Below, piece after piece: positions 9,131 through 16,862 of a stretch of DNA of 64,000 nucleotides; the first letter of the stretch is position 1; each line of letters begins with the position of its first letter. The stretch lies in assembly GCA_903821635.1 (NCBI GenBank), contig CAIJLV010000138.1, positions 1-64,000 on the forward strand, written 5' to 3'. The notes below the pieces were generated by a model. It did no database searches. It was not told the origin of the DNA and saw nothing but the letters and a program-made list of their open reading frames with translations. The position numbers were made by a program, and so were the translations under genes. This stretch comes from an uncultured Verrucomicrobiota bacterium. GTDB taxonomy: Bacteria > Verrucomicrobiota > Verrucomicrobiia > Limisphaerales > UBA9464.

Positions 9131-9433
9131 GTGAGTCGCCTAAGCAAAGTCTGGGACTTTTGCTTAGGTGTAGCCGTGATCACTGCTACGCCGATTCTCT
9201 CGGGCGCGATGCTTTTCTGGGTCGCAGACTGGTTTCCTCATTCAAAACCTGTCCGTTGGGGAGTGCTGCTAGTCGGCTGCTTATGCTTCCTAAGGGCATG
9301 CCTCTGGCGGCGCAAACACAGGCAAATTCCAAGGTCATTTCTTGTCGGCGAGATACTGGTTGGAACGGTGTTTTGCCTCGCATTTGTTTTCGCTTACACC
9401 TTCGCAGGCTATGCCGCTCATGCCGCAGACTGA
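9131..9433 (+). CDS. Small orphan membrane protein (three predicted TM segments)
   Basis: The open frame of 100 codons from GTG 9131 encodes three hydrophobic segments at about residues 8-30, 37-52 and 64-90. I recognise no family. An alternative start is GTG 9176. Its composition is less GC-biased than that of neighbouring genes, and it ends 13 bases before the nested inverted-repeat element at 9446. A strong hairpin overlaps its first codons (9139-9168), which may instead be the gspE terminator. Its reality as a gene is uncertain. Confidence 0.4.
   Translation: MSRLSKVWDFCLGVAVITATPILSGAMLFWVADWFPHSKPVRWGVLLVGCLCFLRACLWRRKHRQIPRSFLVGEILVGTVFCLAFVFAYTFAGYAAHAAD
9139..9168. terminator. Strong hairpin after gspE
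   Basis: CCTAAGCAAAGTC, a TGG loop and GACTTTTGCTTAGG form an almost perfect 13-14 bp stem starting 34 bases after the gspE stop. No T-tract follows, so intrinsic termination is uncertain. It could also be a translational control structure or a repeat remnant. Confidence 0.45.
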
Positions 9434-9445
9434 CACAAGATTGGC

Positions 9446-9645
9446 AGCGCCGGAGGCGCGACAGAAAGTAGCCCACGGCGTGAGCCGTGGGGCGAAGTCG
9501 CGTTGCAGTCGAGCCCCGGTAGGGGCGACAGAGGTTGGGGCGGCGGCGGGTCAGTCTCTTTCGCCCCTTCCGGGGCTCACCCCGTTTGGTTTGTTACCCA
9601 CGGCTCACGCCGCGGGCTACTCTCTGTCGCCACTCCGTGGCGGGC
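9446..9645. repeat. Nested inverted-repeat element, copy A (complete)
   Basis: The outer arms are 9446-9490 and about 9596-9642. Both carry GCGACAGA(A/G)AGTAGCCC followed by an internal hairpin of the type ACGGCGTGAGCCGTGG. Inner arms GAGCCCCGGTAGGGGCGA and its imperfect complement (about 9511-9575) lie inside. The whole folds into one long nested stem. Related copies are at 54594-54717 and 55251-55440. No open frame of interest is contained. Confidence 0.8.
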
Positions 9646-9656
9646 GGCGGCTCCGC

Positions 9657-9776
9657 GCGGGAGTGAGACTCTCTGAGTCGCGAGTGAATGCCCCTTCCAC
9701 TCGCGGTCCCAGTTCGATTACCGCCGGTCTTTGTAATCTCGATCCTCTTGCGGCTCGGAGAGCCGCGCTCCCGTAA
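9657..9776. repeat. Imperfect inverted-repeat element with GAGACTCTCTGAGTCGCG ends
   Basis: The left end (about 9658-9686, GCGGGAGTGAGACTCTCTGA then GTCGCGAG) is an imperfect inverted copy of the right end (about 9748-9776, CTTGCGGCTCGGAGAGCCGC then GCTCCCGTA). The right end abuts the gspF start codon, so it could affect gspF translation. A related CTCGGAGAGTCGCGCTCCCG string occurs at 52691-52710. Confidence 0.55.
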
Positions 9777-9778
9777 CC

Positions 9779-10981
9779 ATGCCCCAATTCACCTACACCG
9801 CCATGAACGAGTCCGGCGCCCGGGTTTCCGGCGCGCTGGAGGCCGATAGCGAGGCCGCGGTCCTGCGATTGCTGGAAGATAAGCGCCTGTTCCCAGTGTC
9901 CGTGAAGGGCAAGGGGATCACTGCCGCGGGTAAACCCAAGCGTCGGCGCGTGAAGATGGCTGACCTCGGGATGATTTACAGCCAGTTGGCGGATCTGCTC
10001 GGTTCCGGCGTGCCGTTGCTGCGGGCTTTGGATTCGCTGGTGAAGTCCACGCCGGTGCCGCACCTCAAGGAACTGCTCAAGGAAATCCGGTCCGCGGTGG
10101 CCGAAGGTAAGTCACTGACGGACACGCTTCGGCAGTATCCGGAAATCTTTCCGCCCCTGCACACAGCGATGATTCAGGCCGGTGAACGGGCGTCGTTCAT
10201 GGAGGAAGTTCTGCGCAGCCTCTCTGGCTTCATTGAGCGCTTTGAGGAATTAAGGGGCAAGGTGATGGGGGCGCTGATCTACCCGGCGGTGTTGGCGGGC
10301 TTGGGCACGGTGGTGATGCTGGCGGCGCTGATGTTCTTCGTGCCCAAGTTCGAGCCGCTGCTGGCCAACGCCAAGAAGCCGTTGCCGTCCGAGATCATGT
10401 TCGCCGCGAGCCACATTGTCCGGAACTACTGGTATCTGGTGTTCCTCGGCCTCGTAGGGGTCTGTGGGTTGGTCTGGTTAAACCTCAAAAATCCAGCCGT
10501 GCGGCGGAAACTGGAGGTGTGGCAGCTCAAGATTCCAGTGGTTGGGTCCGCGCTGCGGTTGCTGGCGATCACGCGATTTTGTCGCATCTTGGGCACGATG
10601 CTGGCCAACGGCGTGCCCCTGCTGGCGGCGCTGAAGATCAGCAAGGATGCCACGGGCTCGAACATCTTGGCCGAGCGCATTTCCGAGGCTGCGGAAGCGG
10701 TCCGCGACGGCAAACGCCTCTCCGAACCGCTGAGCCAAGGTGATTTTATTCCCGAGCAGATCCTAGCGATGATCGCGGTCGCCGAGGAATCCAACAACCT
10801 CGACAAGGTGCTCGTGCAAATTTCCGACACCGTGGAGCGTCGCACTAATCGGCAGGTGGACCAGGCGGTGCGCCTGATTGAGCCAGTGATTTTGTGCTGT
10901 GTGGCGGCGGCCATCGGCTTCCTCGCGCTCGGCCTGCTGCTGCCCATCTTCACGATGGCGAGTGCGTTGGGTTCCAAGTAG
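9779..10981 (+). CDS. gspF: Type II secretion/type IV pilus inner-membrane platform protein GspF/PilC
   Basis: This 400-residue polytopic platform protein couples the GspE ATPase to pseudopilin addition. It has the tandem duplicated T2SSF domain. The first copy is at about residues 60-190 (QLADLLGSGVPLLRALDSL) and the second at about 260-390 (LGTMLANGVPLLAALKIS), each ending in a hydrophobic segment (near 170-190, 210-235 and 365-390). The ATG lies directly after a repeat element. It follows gspE with a 670-bp gap filled by repeats, and a convergent gene follows it. Confidence 0.95.
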   Translation: MPQFTYTAMNESGARVSGALEADSEAAVLRLLEDKRLFPVSVKGKGITAAGKPKRRRVKMADLGMIYSQLADLLGSGVPLLRALDSLVKSTPVPHLKELLKEIRSAVAEGKSLTDTLRQYPEIFPPLHTAMIQAGERASFMEEVLRSLSGFIERFEELRGKVMGALIYPAVLAGLGTVVMLAALMFFVPKFEPLLANAKKPLPSEIMFAASHIVRNYWYLVFLGLVGVCGLVWLNLKNPAVRRKLEVWQLKIPVVGSALRLLAITRFCRILGTMLANGVPLLAALKISKDATGSNILAERISEAAEAVRDGKRLSEPLSQGDFIPEQILAMIAVAEESNNLDKVLVQISDTVERRTNRQVDQAVRLIEPVILCCVAAAIGFLALGLLLPIFTMASALGSK

Positions 10982-11012
10982 CGGGCGTGAACGGGCGGAC
11001 ATGCTCAAAGCA

Positions 11013-11075
11013 CGAGTCCCGGCGGGCACACACGGGTTTTGCCGCCGGGACTCGCTGCCTCCGCACACGCGGAGG
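11013..11075. terminator. Convergent-gene hairpin (possible bidirectional terminator)
   Basis: A perfect 13-bp stem (11013-11025 CGAGTCCCGGCGG with 11042-11054) is followed by a 7-bp stem (11058-11075, CCTCCGC/GCGGAGG). It lies between the convergent 3' ends of gspF and the secreted-protein gene. It lacks a long T-tract and could alternatively be a dispersed repeat. Confidence 0.45.
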
Positions 11076-11124
11076 ACGTTGACATTGGGGTTTCGGCCGA
11101 GGGCGTGCGCCTGCGGTCGCGCGG

Positions 11125-13011
11125 TCAATCCACCCGGCGAAACAAGCTTGTGCCGACTCCCGTCCAAGTGAACGTGAGCCGGTCCGAGTTGGTGATCTTG
11201 AGGGTGCCGGAAACCCACTCGCGGCCCTGAAAATCGCTCCCAGCAGCAACCTGCTGCTGCCCCACCCCGGTCTTTATATCGGCCTCCCAGGTGACTTCAC
11301 CGCTGCGGATGTAAGTATCTCCGATGAGCTTGGTCGCCACCGCTTGGTTGCCGTCCAGTTTAATGCGAATCAGCTCATACCCGTTGCCCTCGTAGAACGC
11401 CACCCAGAGCCCCTCGATGGTCTTGGATTCCTCCACCACGCGGTAGAAGCGCGCGGGCTGCTCCGGGGATGTGAGCGGTTCGCTCCAGCGGGTCGCGGTC
11501 GGGTTGCCCGGCAAGCCGCTCGCGAGGTCGGCCCAGTTCACCAGGTCGCCCGAAGCCTTGATCCCGTAGGTGGCCGAGGCTTGGGAACTCCAGTTCACGG
11601 TGCTGCGTCCATTGGCCGTGGCTTGGCTCAGGAGCTCCAGCTTGCGGGTCGGGAGGCTGGTCAAGAACAGCTTGTTGTCCGGCTGTCGGGGAAAGTTCGG
11701 GATCGCCGTGCTGACGCTCAGCGTCATGAGCGCGGAGTCGCAGCCGAGGTCATCCGTGCCGTCGGCACCCAGCGGCCGGAGCGCGAGGTCCACGACATCG
11801 CCCGGGGTGAGCAGCGCGTAGAAGGTGCGGGTGAGCGCATCGGCCCGGTCGAACGGGATGGTCGCCTTATCGACGAGCTGGCCGTTGATGTGGAGCGCGC
11901 CGGTCACGCCGTTGCCGCAGGTGGCGTCGGCTTTGGCCAAGGTCCACCGGAGCGCGACCGGGCTCTTCTCAAGCAGCTCGGACGCCTGCCAGCGGCGGAG
12001 GGTCCAGCGGTTGGCGGCGGCGAGCCGCGAACTCCCGGCGGCCAGCTCGGTGCCGTCCTTCGCTTTCCAAGCGGTGCCGTTCCATTGCTGGCGTTGGCCA
12101 TCCCAATCGCCCTGGGCGGGTCCGCCGCTGAAGGGGATGAAGTCCCGCGCGGGATCGTAGTTCTCGGAGGCGCCCGCCGCCGGGGCGGTGCGATGGCCAT
12201 AGCTCCAGCCCGCCACGTCGCGGAACCCGGAGAACTCCGTCGCGGAGGTGGCGATGACGTCCCGACTAAGCGGCCGGGCCACCACATCGATGGTCCAGAC
12301 CACATCCGAGACCCATTCGTCGGGAGTGCCGATGAAACCGTTGTTGAAGAGATGCACCACATGCCGGCCCACCGGCAAGGGCTTGTGCAGGACGAACCAT
12401 TCGTAGCTCTGGAACGGGTAGACCGCCTCCGGCAAACCCCCATAGCCGACTTCGGGTGAGCGCGCCGCGGCGTCGGCCGGTATCGACAACGTGTGGACCG
12501 AGGTTGCGTGGAGGATGGGCGAGCTCAGACTGCTGTCGACGGGGACCTCTTGGCCATCGACCACCAGTTTGAAGACTTGCATCCCCCAGTCGTTCAAAGC
12601 CGCGCGGTTTTCCGCGGTGATGGTCGCCGGGTCGCGAGCGGGGTTGGGGTCGATGTAGTAGCCGTTGAACGGGAGGAAGAGGGCGGTGCCTTCGGGCACG
12701 GTTGCGGCGCGTTGCTCCGGCGGATTGCCTTTCTTCCCCAGCCAGGACTTGGCGAAGAAGAACACGGGGCCGCTTTGGTTGGCGCCCGAATTGGCCCCGG
12801 TCGGGTCCATGAAGGGGAATGCTTCGGCCTTTCCGGGGATGCTGAACATCCAGGTGAACCAGGATTCGAGCCATTGGGCGTGGGTCTTGCCGGCGTAGGT
12901 CTCGGTCGGTGGGACGAGGCCGGGCGGCGTGGCTTGAGCTTGGGCGCGGAAGGCCGCGGCGGCCAGGAGCAGCGCGGCGAGGAGTATTTTGAGCGTGGAG
13001 TTTGTCTTCAT
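11125..13011 (-). CDS. Secreted protein of unknown function
   Basis: The 628-residue product starts with a clear signal peptide (MKTNSTLKILLAALLLAAAA, cleavage near FRAQAQA). The next 110 residues contain AQWLESWFTWMFSIP, TGANSGANQSGPVFFFAKSW and EGTALFLPFNGYY. I recall this Trp-rich, QSGPV arrangement from a group of uncharacterised secreted proteins in several phyla. The C-terminal 130 residues include VNWSSQASATYGIKASGDL and end-stage strands such as ARFYRVVEE, a type of C-terminal module frequent in Verrucomicrobiota. I chose ATG 13011 because the open frame upstream has no signal and runs into repeats. It is antisense to the flanking secretion genes. Function unknown. Confidence 0.8.
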   Translation of the reverse strand: MKTNSTLKILLAALLLAAAAFRAQAQATPPGLVPPTETYAGKTHAQWLESWFTWMFSIPGKAEAFPFMDPTGANSGANQSGPVFFFAKSWLGKKGNPPEQRAATVPEGTALFLPFNGYYIDPNPARDPATITAENRAALNDWGMQVFKLVVDGQEVPVDSSLSSPILHATSVHTLSIPADAAARSPEVGYGGLPEAVYPFQSYEWFVLHKPLPVGRHVVHLFNNGFIGTPDEWVSDVVWTIDVVARPLSRDVIATSATEFSGFRDVAGWSYGHRTAPAAGASENYDPARDFIPFSGGPAQGDWDGQRQQWNGTAWKAKDGTELAAGSSRLAAANRWTLRRWQASELLEKSPVALRWTLAKADATCGNGVTGALHINGQLVDKATIPFDRADALTRTFYALLTPGDVVDLALRPLGADGTDDLGCDSALMTLSVSTAIPNFPRQPDNKLFLTSLPTRKLELLSQATANGRSTVNWSSQASATYGIKASGDLVNWADLASGLPGNPTATRWSEPLTSPEQPARFYRVVEESKTIEGLWVAFYEGNGYELIRIKLDGNQAVATKLIGDTYIRSGEVTWEADIKTGVGQQQVAAGSDFQGREWVSGTLKITNSDRLTFTWTGVGTSLFRRVD

Positions 13012-13307
13012 GACAGTGTTCCGAGTTTTCTTTGCCCGCCCGGGACTGGTCCGGGAGGCGGTTGTGTTTGTTTGGTCATCGGGCCGTTCGGTGACCGGGC
13101 CGGGCGCACCGATTGACCTGTCACTGACCAAGGCGGAATCCACCGGCAAACCTGGCCACTTTTTCGGGAATTGTTTTTGAGGGTTCAAAACGGCAGGGGA
13201 AAAACGGCAGATGACTGGCGCAGTCCAAGCCGCTCCGCGAGCCACGGGGCCGCTGGAAGATCCGCCAGGTCGTGGACTGCGGCGGGAAGGGTCAACGGCG
13301 CGGTCCA

Positions 13308-13483
13308 ATACCAGCCTGGGGCAACGCCCCAGGCTGGCGTCCCTCCCTCCCTTCCAGGGCCAACGGCCCGGCCCATTCCGACCACGGTGCGCTGCCCGAT
13401 GGTTTCCGGCGGCGGCTGGGACGGGCCTTCAGCCCTTGTCCCGTGGCGCCCCCTGTTCCTGGGGCGTTGCCCCAGGCTGGTAT
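13308..13483. repeat. Long inverted-repeat element with 26-bp perfect ends
   Basis: The left end 13308-13333 (ATACCAGCCTGGGGCAACGC then CCCAGG) is the exact reverse complement of the right end 13458-13483. Each end also contains its own palindrome CCTGGGGCAACGCCCCAGG. The 124-bp centre carries GGGCCAACGGCCC and CCGTGGC-type short palindromes. The element lies between the 3' end of the kinase gene and the 5' end of the secreted-protein gene, with no coding content. Confidence 0.8.
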
Positions 13484-13559
13484 GGGCTCGCACCTTTGGT
13501 GCTGGGGATTTGCGGCAACGGCTGAACTGAAGGGTTTGGCTGTCTCACGCCGCGGCTTG

Positions 13560-13584
13560 GTAGCCGCCGAGGTGACGAGGCGGA
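13560..13584 (+). repeat. 25-bp repeat identical to one arm of the hairpin inside the kinase gene
   Basis: GTAGCCGCCGAGGTGACGAG followed by GCGGA occurs here, ten bases beyond the kinase stop codon. It also occurs in reverse complement at 15822-15846 within the kinase gene. The identity over 25 bases 2.2 kb apart is evidence for a dispersed repeat. Confidence 0.8.
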
Positions 13585-13593
13585 GGGGCGGGC

Positions 13594-16500
13594 CTACTCC
13601 ACCCGCCACAGCGTCACGATGCCGTCGCCACCGGCGACGGCGATCATCTTCCCGTCGGGGCTGAACGCGGCGTGCCAGAGCTGGAAGCCGCGCGGGGGCG
13701 TCAGGGTCAACAGTTCCACGCCCGCCCGCCAGTCCCACACCTTGACCTGCCCATCGAAGCTGCAGGAGACGAGCCGGCGGCCGTCCGGATGGAAGCTCAC
13801 GCCCGAGACGGCCCCGGCATGGCCGCGCAGGCTGCGCCGCACCCGCCCGGCGGAAGCCATTTCCCACAAGGTCACGGCGTTGTCGCTGTCGCCGGTGGCC
13901 AGCCATTGGCCGTCCGGGCTGAAGTCGGCGCAACGTTCCGGAAGCGCGGCCGCACTCCAGACCTCCTGCAAGTCCTCCGCCCGGCGGATGCTCAGCTTCA
14001 CCTTCTGGCAAAGCGCGAGCAGGCGGCCATCCGGCGAGACGGCGATCCCATCGAGCGTGTTTTCCAGTCCGCTGATCGAGTTGAGGTGCCGGCCGGTGGC
14101 GGCATCGAGGACGGTGAGCCTGTCCTGCTTGCTGGGTGCGTAGAGCCGGCGGCCATCGGGACTGAAGGCGAGCCAATACGGGCGTGTGGCGGGGGCGAGC
14201 GATGTTTCCCACTGCGTTTCGAGGGACGTCAGAGTCCACAACCGCACATTCTGGTCTTGGTCCGCGCTGGCCACGCGACCCTCGCGGCTCACCGCCATGG
14301 CGATGGGCCGCCCCCGCGAGTGCCCGGTGTAGGTCCCGTCCCGCTGGCCGTCCCGCGCGTCCCAAACGAAGACTTGAGGGTCGAGTCCGGCGGCCACCAG
14401 CCATCGGCTGTCCGGACTGAACGCGACGTTGCGCAATGCATCTGGATACCCCGTAAGCGAGATCACCCCTGGCCGCCCGGCCTGCCACAGGCAGATGCCC
14501 TCCGCGGAGACAGCGAGAATCCGTTCGTCCGGCAGCAACCGGATCAGGGTCCCCGATTGGCGGCGGGCGGGAAAGCGCTCCACCTGCGCGCGCCGATCCA
14601 AATCCCAGATTTGAATCAGGCCCGCAAAATCACCGATGACCAGGCGCCGGCTGTCGGTGCTGAAGGAGAATGACGACACTTCCGCTCCCGTGTTCAACTC
14701 CAGCGAGCGTCCCTCGTCGTCCAGATTCCATACCCGGTGATCGCGAGCAAAGCCGCCGGCGGTGCCGTTGGCGGCGGCCAGCTTCCGGCCGTCCGGACTG
14801 AAGAGCAGTTGGAAGAAGTGAGGCCCCGGAGTCCGCAGGGTGCGGCGCACGGTGCCGGTGGCGGCGTCCAGCAATTGGATGTCCTTCTCCACGGTCCCGA
14901 CCGCGAGGGTCTGGCCGTCGGGTGAGAAGGCCAGCGCGAGAACAGAAGCCGGGGCGGAGAAGAGGGGCTGGTGCCGACCGGTCTTCGCATCCCAGATGCG
15001 GATCTCCGTTTCGTTGGCCACGAACGCCAGGCGCTGCCCGTCGTTGGACCAGTCCAGGCTCTGGCCCGCGCCGGCGATCCCCGCAACGCGCTCCCCGGTG
15101 CGCACGTTCCAGATTGTGACGCCCCCTTCTGCCGCCTCGACCACGGCCAGAAGCTCGCCGCGGGGCGCGAGGGCCAAGGGAGCCTTGGCCGGGTTCGTGA
15201 CGGGAAGGTTGCGCAGCCATTGTCCGGAGGGAAACGCCCGGACCTGGAGCTGGCCGTCGTTGGCCATGACCATCAGGCTGGCGTCGGCCGAAAGGGCGAC
15301 GGCTCCAAGATTCGTCGAGGGAAGCAGGACCTTTTGTTCCCAGCGGCCGGACTGCTGATGAAGGAAGTTCCATTCCCAGTGCCGCAGATCGGGCGGGCAA
15401 CGGTCCAGCAGCGTGCGCATCAGCTCGGTCTGCCCGGCCTGCCAGGCGAGGCCCGCGCGATTCACCTCGGACACGTAAAGGCGCTGGCGAAAATCTTGGT
15501 TGGCGCGGTATTGCACGAACCGGACGCCAGCGACCGCCAGCACCAGCGCGAGCATAACGACCGCCGCCGCCGCGAAGCGGAGCCGGTTCCGGCGCACGAG
15601 TTTCCCGACCCGATACGCCCTGCTGGGGGGCCGGGCGACGACGGGCTCGTTGGCCAGATGCCGCTGGAGGTCGGCGGCCAGGCCGTTCGCCGTCTCGTAA
15701 CGCCGCGCCCGGTCCTTCTCCAGGCACTTGAGCACGATCCAGTCGAGGTCGCCGCGGAGCCGTTGGACCTGCTCCTGTAGCCGCCGACGTGCGGAGGCGG
15801 AGGCTGCGTCCGCACCCTCCGTCCGCCTCGTCACCTCGGCGGCTACGAGCGTCTGGCTGAGCTTGGTCGAGGGCCGCACGGGCTCGGTCTCCCGGAGGGT
15901 CCGGCGCATCGCTTCGAGGCCGGACTGGAGCAAGGTCGTGCCGTCAAACGGAGTCTGCCCGGTGAGCAGTTCGTAAAGGAGCACGCCGAGCGCGTAGATG
16001 TCGGTGCGGGTGTCGATGTCCGTGGCGTTGAACTCGGCCTGCTCCGGGCTCATGTAGGCCGGCGTGCCGATGAACATGTCGAAGCGCGTGAAGAGCGTCT
16101 TGTCCGTGAGCTGGATGCCGGCCGTGGCCTTGGCGATCCCGAAATCGATCACCTTGGGCAGCGGCACGCCGTCGTCGGAGGTGACGAGGATGTTCGAGGG
16201 CTTGAGGTCGCGGTGGATGATCCCCTTCTGGTGCGCGTGCTGCACCGCCTGGCAGACCTGGATGAACAACTGGAGCCGCGCGGCGGTGGAAAGCTGATTC
16301 TGTTCGCAGTAGTCGGTGATCCGGATGCCCCGCACCAGCTCCATCACGAAGTAGGGCCGGCCCGAGTCGGTCGTCCCTGCGTCGAGCACGCGGGCGATGT
16401 TGGCGTGGTCCATCATGGCCAACGCCTGCCGCTCCGCCTCGAAACGCGCGATGACCGAGCGCGTGTCCATGCCCAGCCTGATGACCTTCAGCGCCACGCG

Positions 16501-16818
16501 CCGCCGGACCGGTTCGGTCTGCTCGGCCATGTAGACGACCCCGCACCCGCCCTCGCCGATCTTTTGGAGCAACTTGTAGCGCCCGATGCGGTCGCCCTCC
16601 TTCGCGATCACCCCGACGGACGCCGCCGAAACATCACGTTCCGGGTCCGCCAGAAAACCACCCGCCGCGTCCTGGGCGCGTAACAGTCCCTCGACCTCCG
16701 CCCGGAGGGCCGCGTCGTCGCCGCAGGCCTGGTCGAGGAAGGCGCGGCGCGGTTCCCCGGGTGGCATCTCCGCGGCCTCATCGAAGATCATGCGGAGCGA
16801 TTCGTGGAAATCAGCCAT
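13594..16818 (-). CDS. WD40-repeat transmembrane Ser/Thr protein kinase
   Basis: This 1074-residue Hanks-type kinase has a cytosolic kinase domain at about residues 79-380. The glycine loop is IGEGGCGVVY, the ATP Lys is K111, the catalytic loop HRDLKPSN is at 202-209, DFG is at 225-227, and SPEQ is near 257. One transmembrane helix (about 414-436) follows. The rest is a run of WD40-type repeats (SPDGRRL, IWD, LWE motifs), presumably extracytoplasmic. This architecture is typical of Planctomycetota and Verrucomicrobiota. Residues about 325-348 (VAAEVTRRTEGADAASASAR and following) come from an in-frame hairpin insertion between the kinase core and the conserved RGDLDWIV segment. It lies 44 bp downstream of an ECF sigma gene on the same strand, so the two are probably co-expressed. 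Confidence 0.95.
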   Translation of the reverse strand: MADFHESLRMIFDEAAEMPPGEPRRAFLDQACGDDAALRAEVEGLLRAQDAAGGFLADPERDVSAASVGVIAKEGDRIGRYKLLQKIGEGGCGVVYMAEQTEPVRRRVALKVIRLGMDTRSVIARFEAERQALAMMDHANIARVLDAGTTDSGRPYFVMELVRGIRITDYCEQNQLSTAARLQLFIQVCQAVQHAHQKGIIHRDLKPSNILVTSDDGVPLPKVIDFGIAKATAGIQLTDKTLFTRFDMFIGTPAYMSPEQAEFNATDIDTRTDIYALGVLLYELLTGQTPFDGTTLLQSGLEAMRRTLRETEPVRPSTKLSQTLVAAEVTRRTEGADAASASARRRLQEQVQRLRGDLDWIVLKCLEKDRARRYETANGLAADLQRHLANEPVVARPPSRAYRVGKLVRRNRLRFAAAAVVMLALVLAVAGVRFVQYRANQDFRQRLYVSEVNRAGLAWQAGQTELMRTLLDRCPPDLRHWEWNFLHQQSGRWEQKVLLPSTNLGAVALSADASLMVMANDGQLQVRAFPSGQWLRNLPVTNPAKAPLALAPRGELLAVVEAAEGGVTIWNVRTGERVAGIAGAGQSLDWSNDGQRLAFVANETEIRIWDAKTGRHQPLFSAPASVLALAFSPDGQTLAVGTVEKDIQLLDAATGTVRRTLRTPGPHFFQLLFSPDGRKLAAANGTAGGFARDHRVWNLDDEGRSLELNTGAEVSSFSFSTDSRRLVIGDFAGLIQIWDLDRRAQVERFPARRQSGTLIRLLPDERILAVSAEGICLWQAGRPGVISLTGYPDALRNVAFSPDSRWLVAAGLDPQVFVWDARDGQRDGTYTGHSRGRPIAMAVSREGRVASADQDQNVRLWTLTSLETQWETSLAPATRPYWLAFSPDGRRLYAPSKQDRLTVLDAATGRHLNSISGLENTLDGIAVSPDGRLLALCQKVKLSIRRAEDLQEVWSAAALPERCADFSPDGQWLATGDSDNAVTLWEMASAGRVRRSLRGHAGAVSGVSFHPDGRRLVSCSFDGQVKVWDWRAGVELLTLTPPRGFQLWHAAFSPDGKMIAVAGGDGIVTLWRVE
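15777..15846. repeat. Hairpin repeat inserted in frame in the kinase gene
   Basis: Two 25-bp arms (15777-15801 and 15822-15846) form an imperfect inverted repeat around a 20-bp loop. The second arm is identical to 13560-13584. The insertion codes for an Ala/Arg-rich linker in the kinase and does not break the frame. Confidence 0.8.
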
Positions 16819-16862
16819 GTCAGTTCATGCGGAATTTCAGGCTGAAGCTGGCCACAAAACTG

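Noticed and set aside
9342-9776. 144-codon plus-strand open frame before gspF
   Set aside because: It is translated from the inverted-repeat elements (AHGVSRGAKSR-type peptide) and has no protein-like pattern.
13185-13664. Open frames of 100-130 codons between the secreted-protein and kinase genes
   Set aside because: They are read-through of the 26-bp palindromic ends and Pro/Arg/Gly-rich DNA; peptides such as AWGNAPGWRP are repeat-derived.
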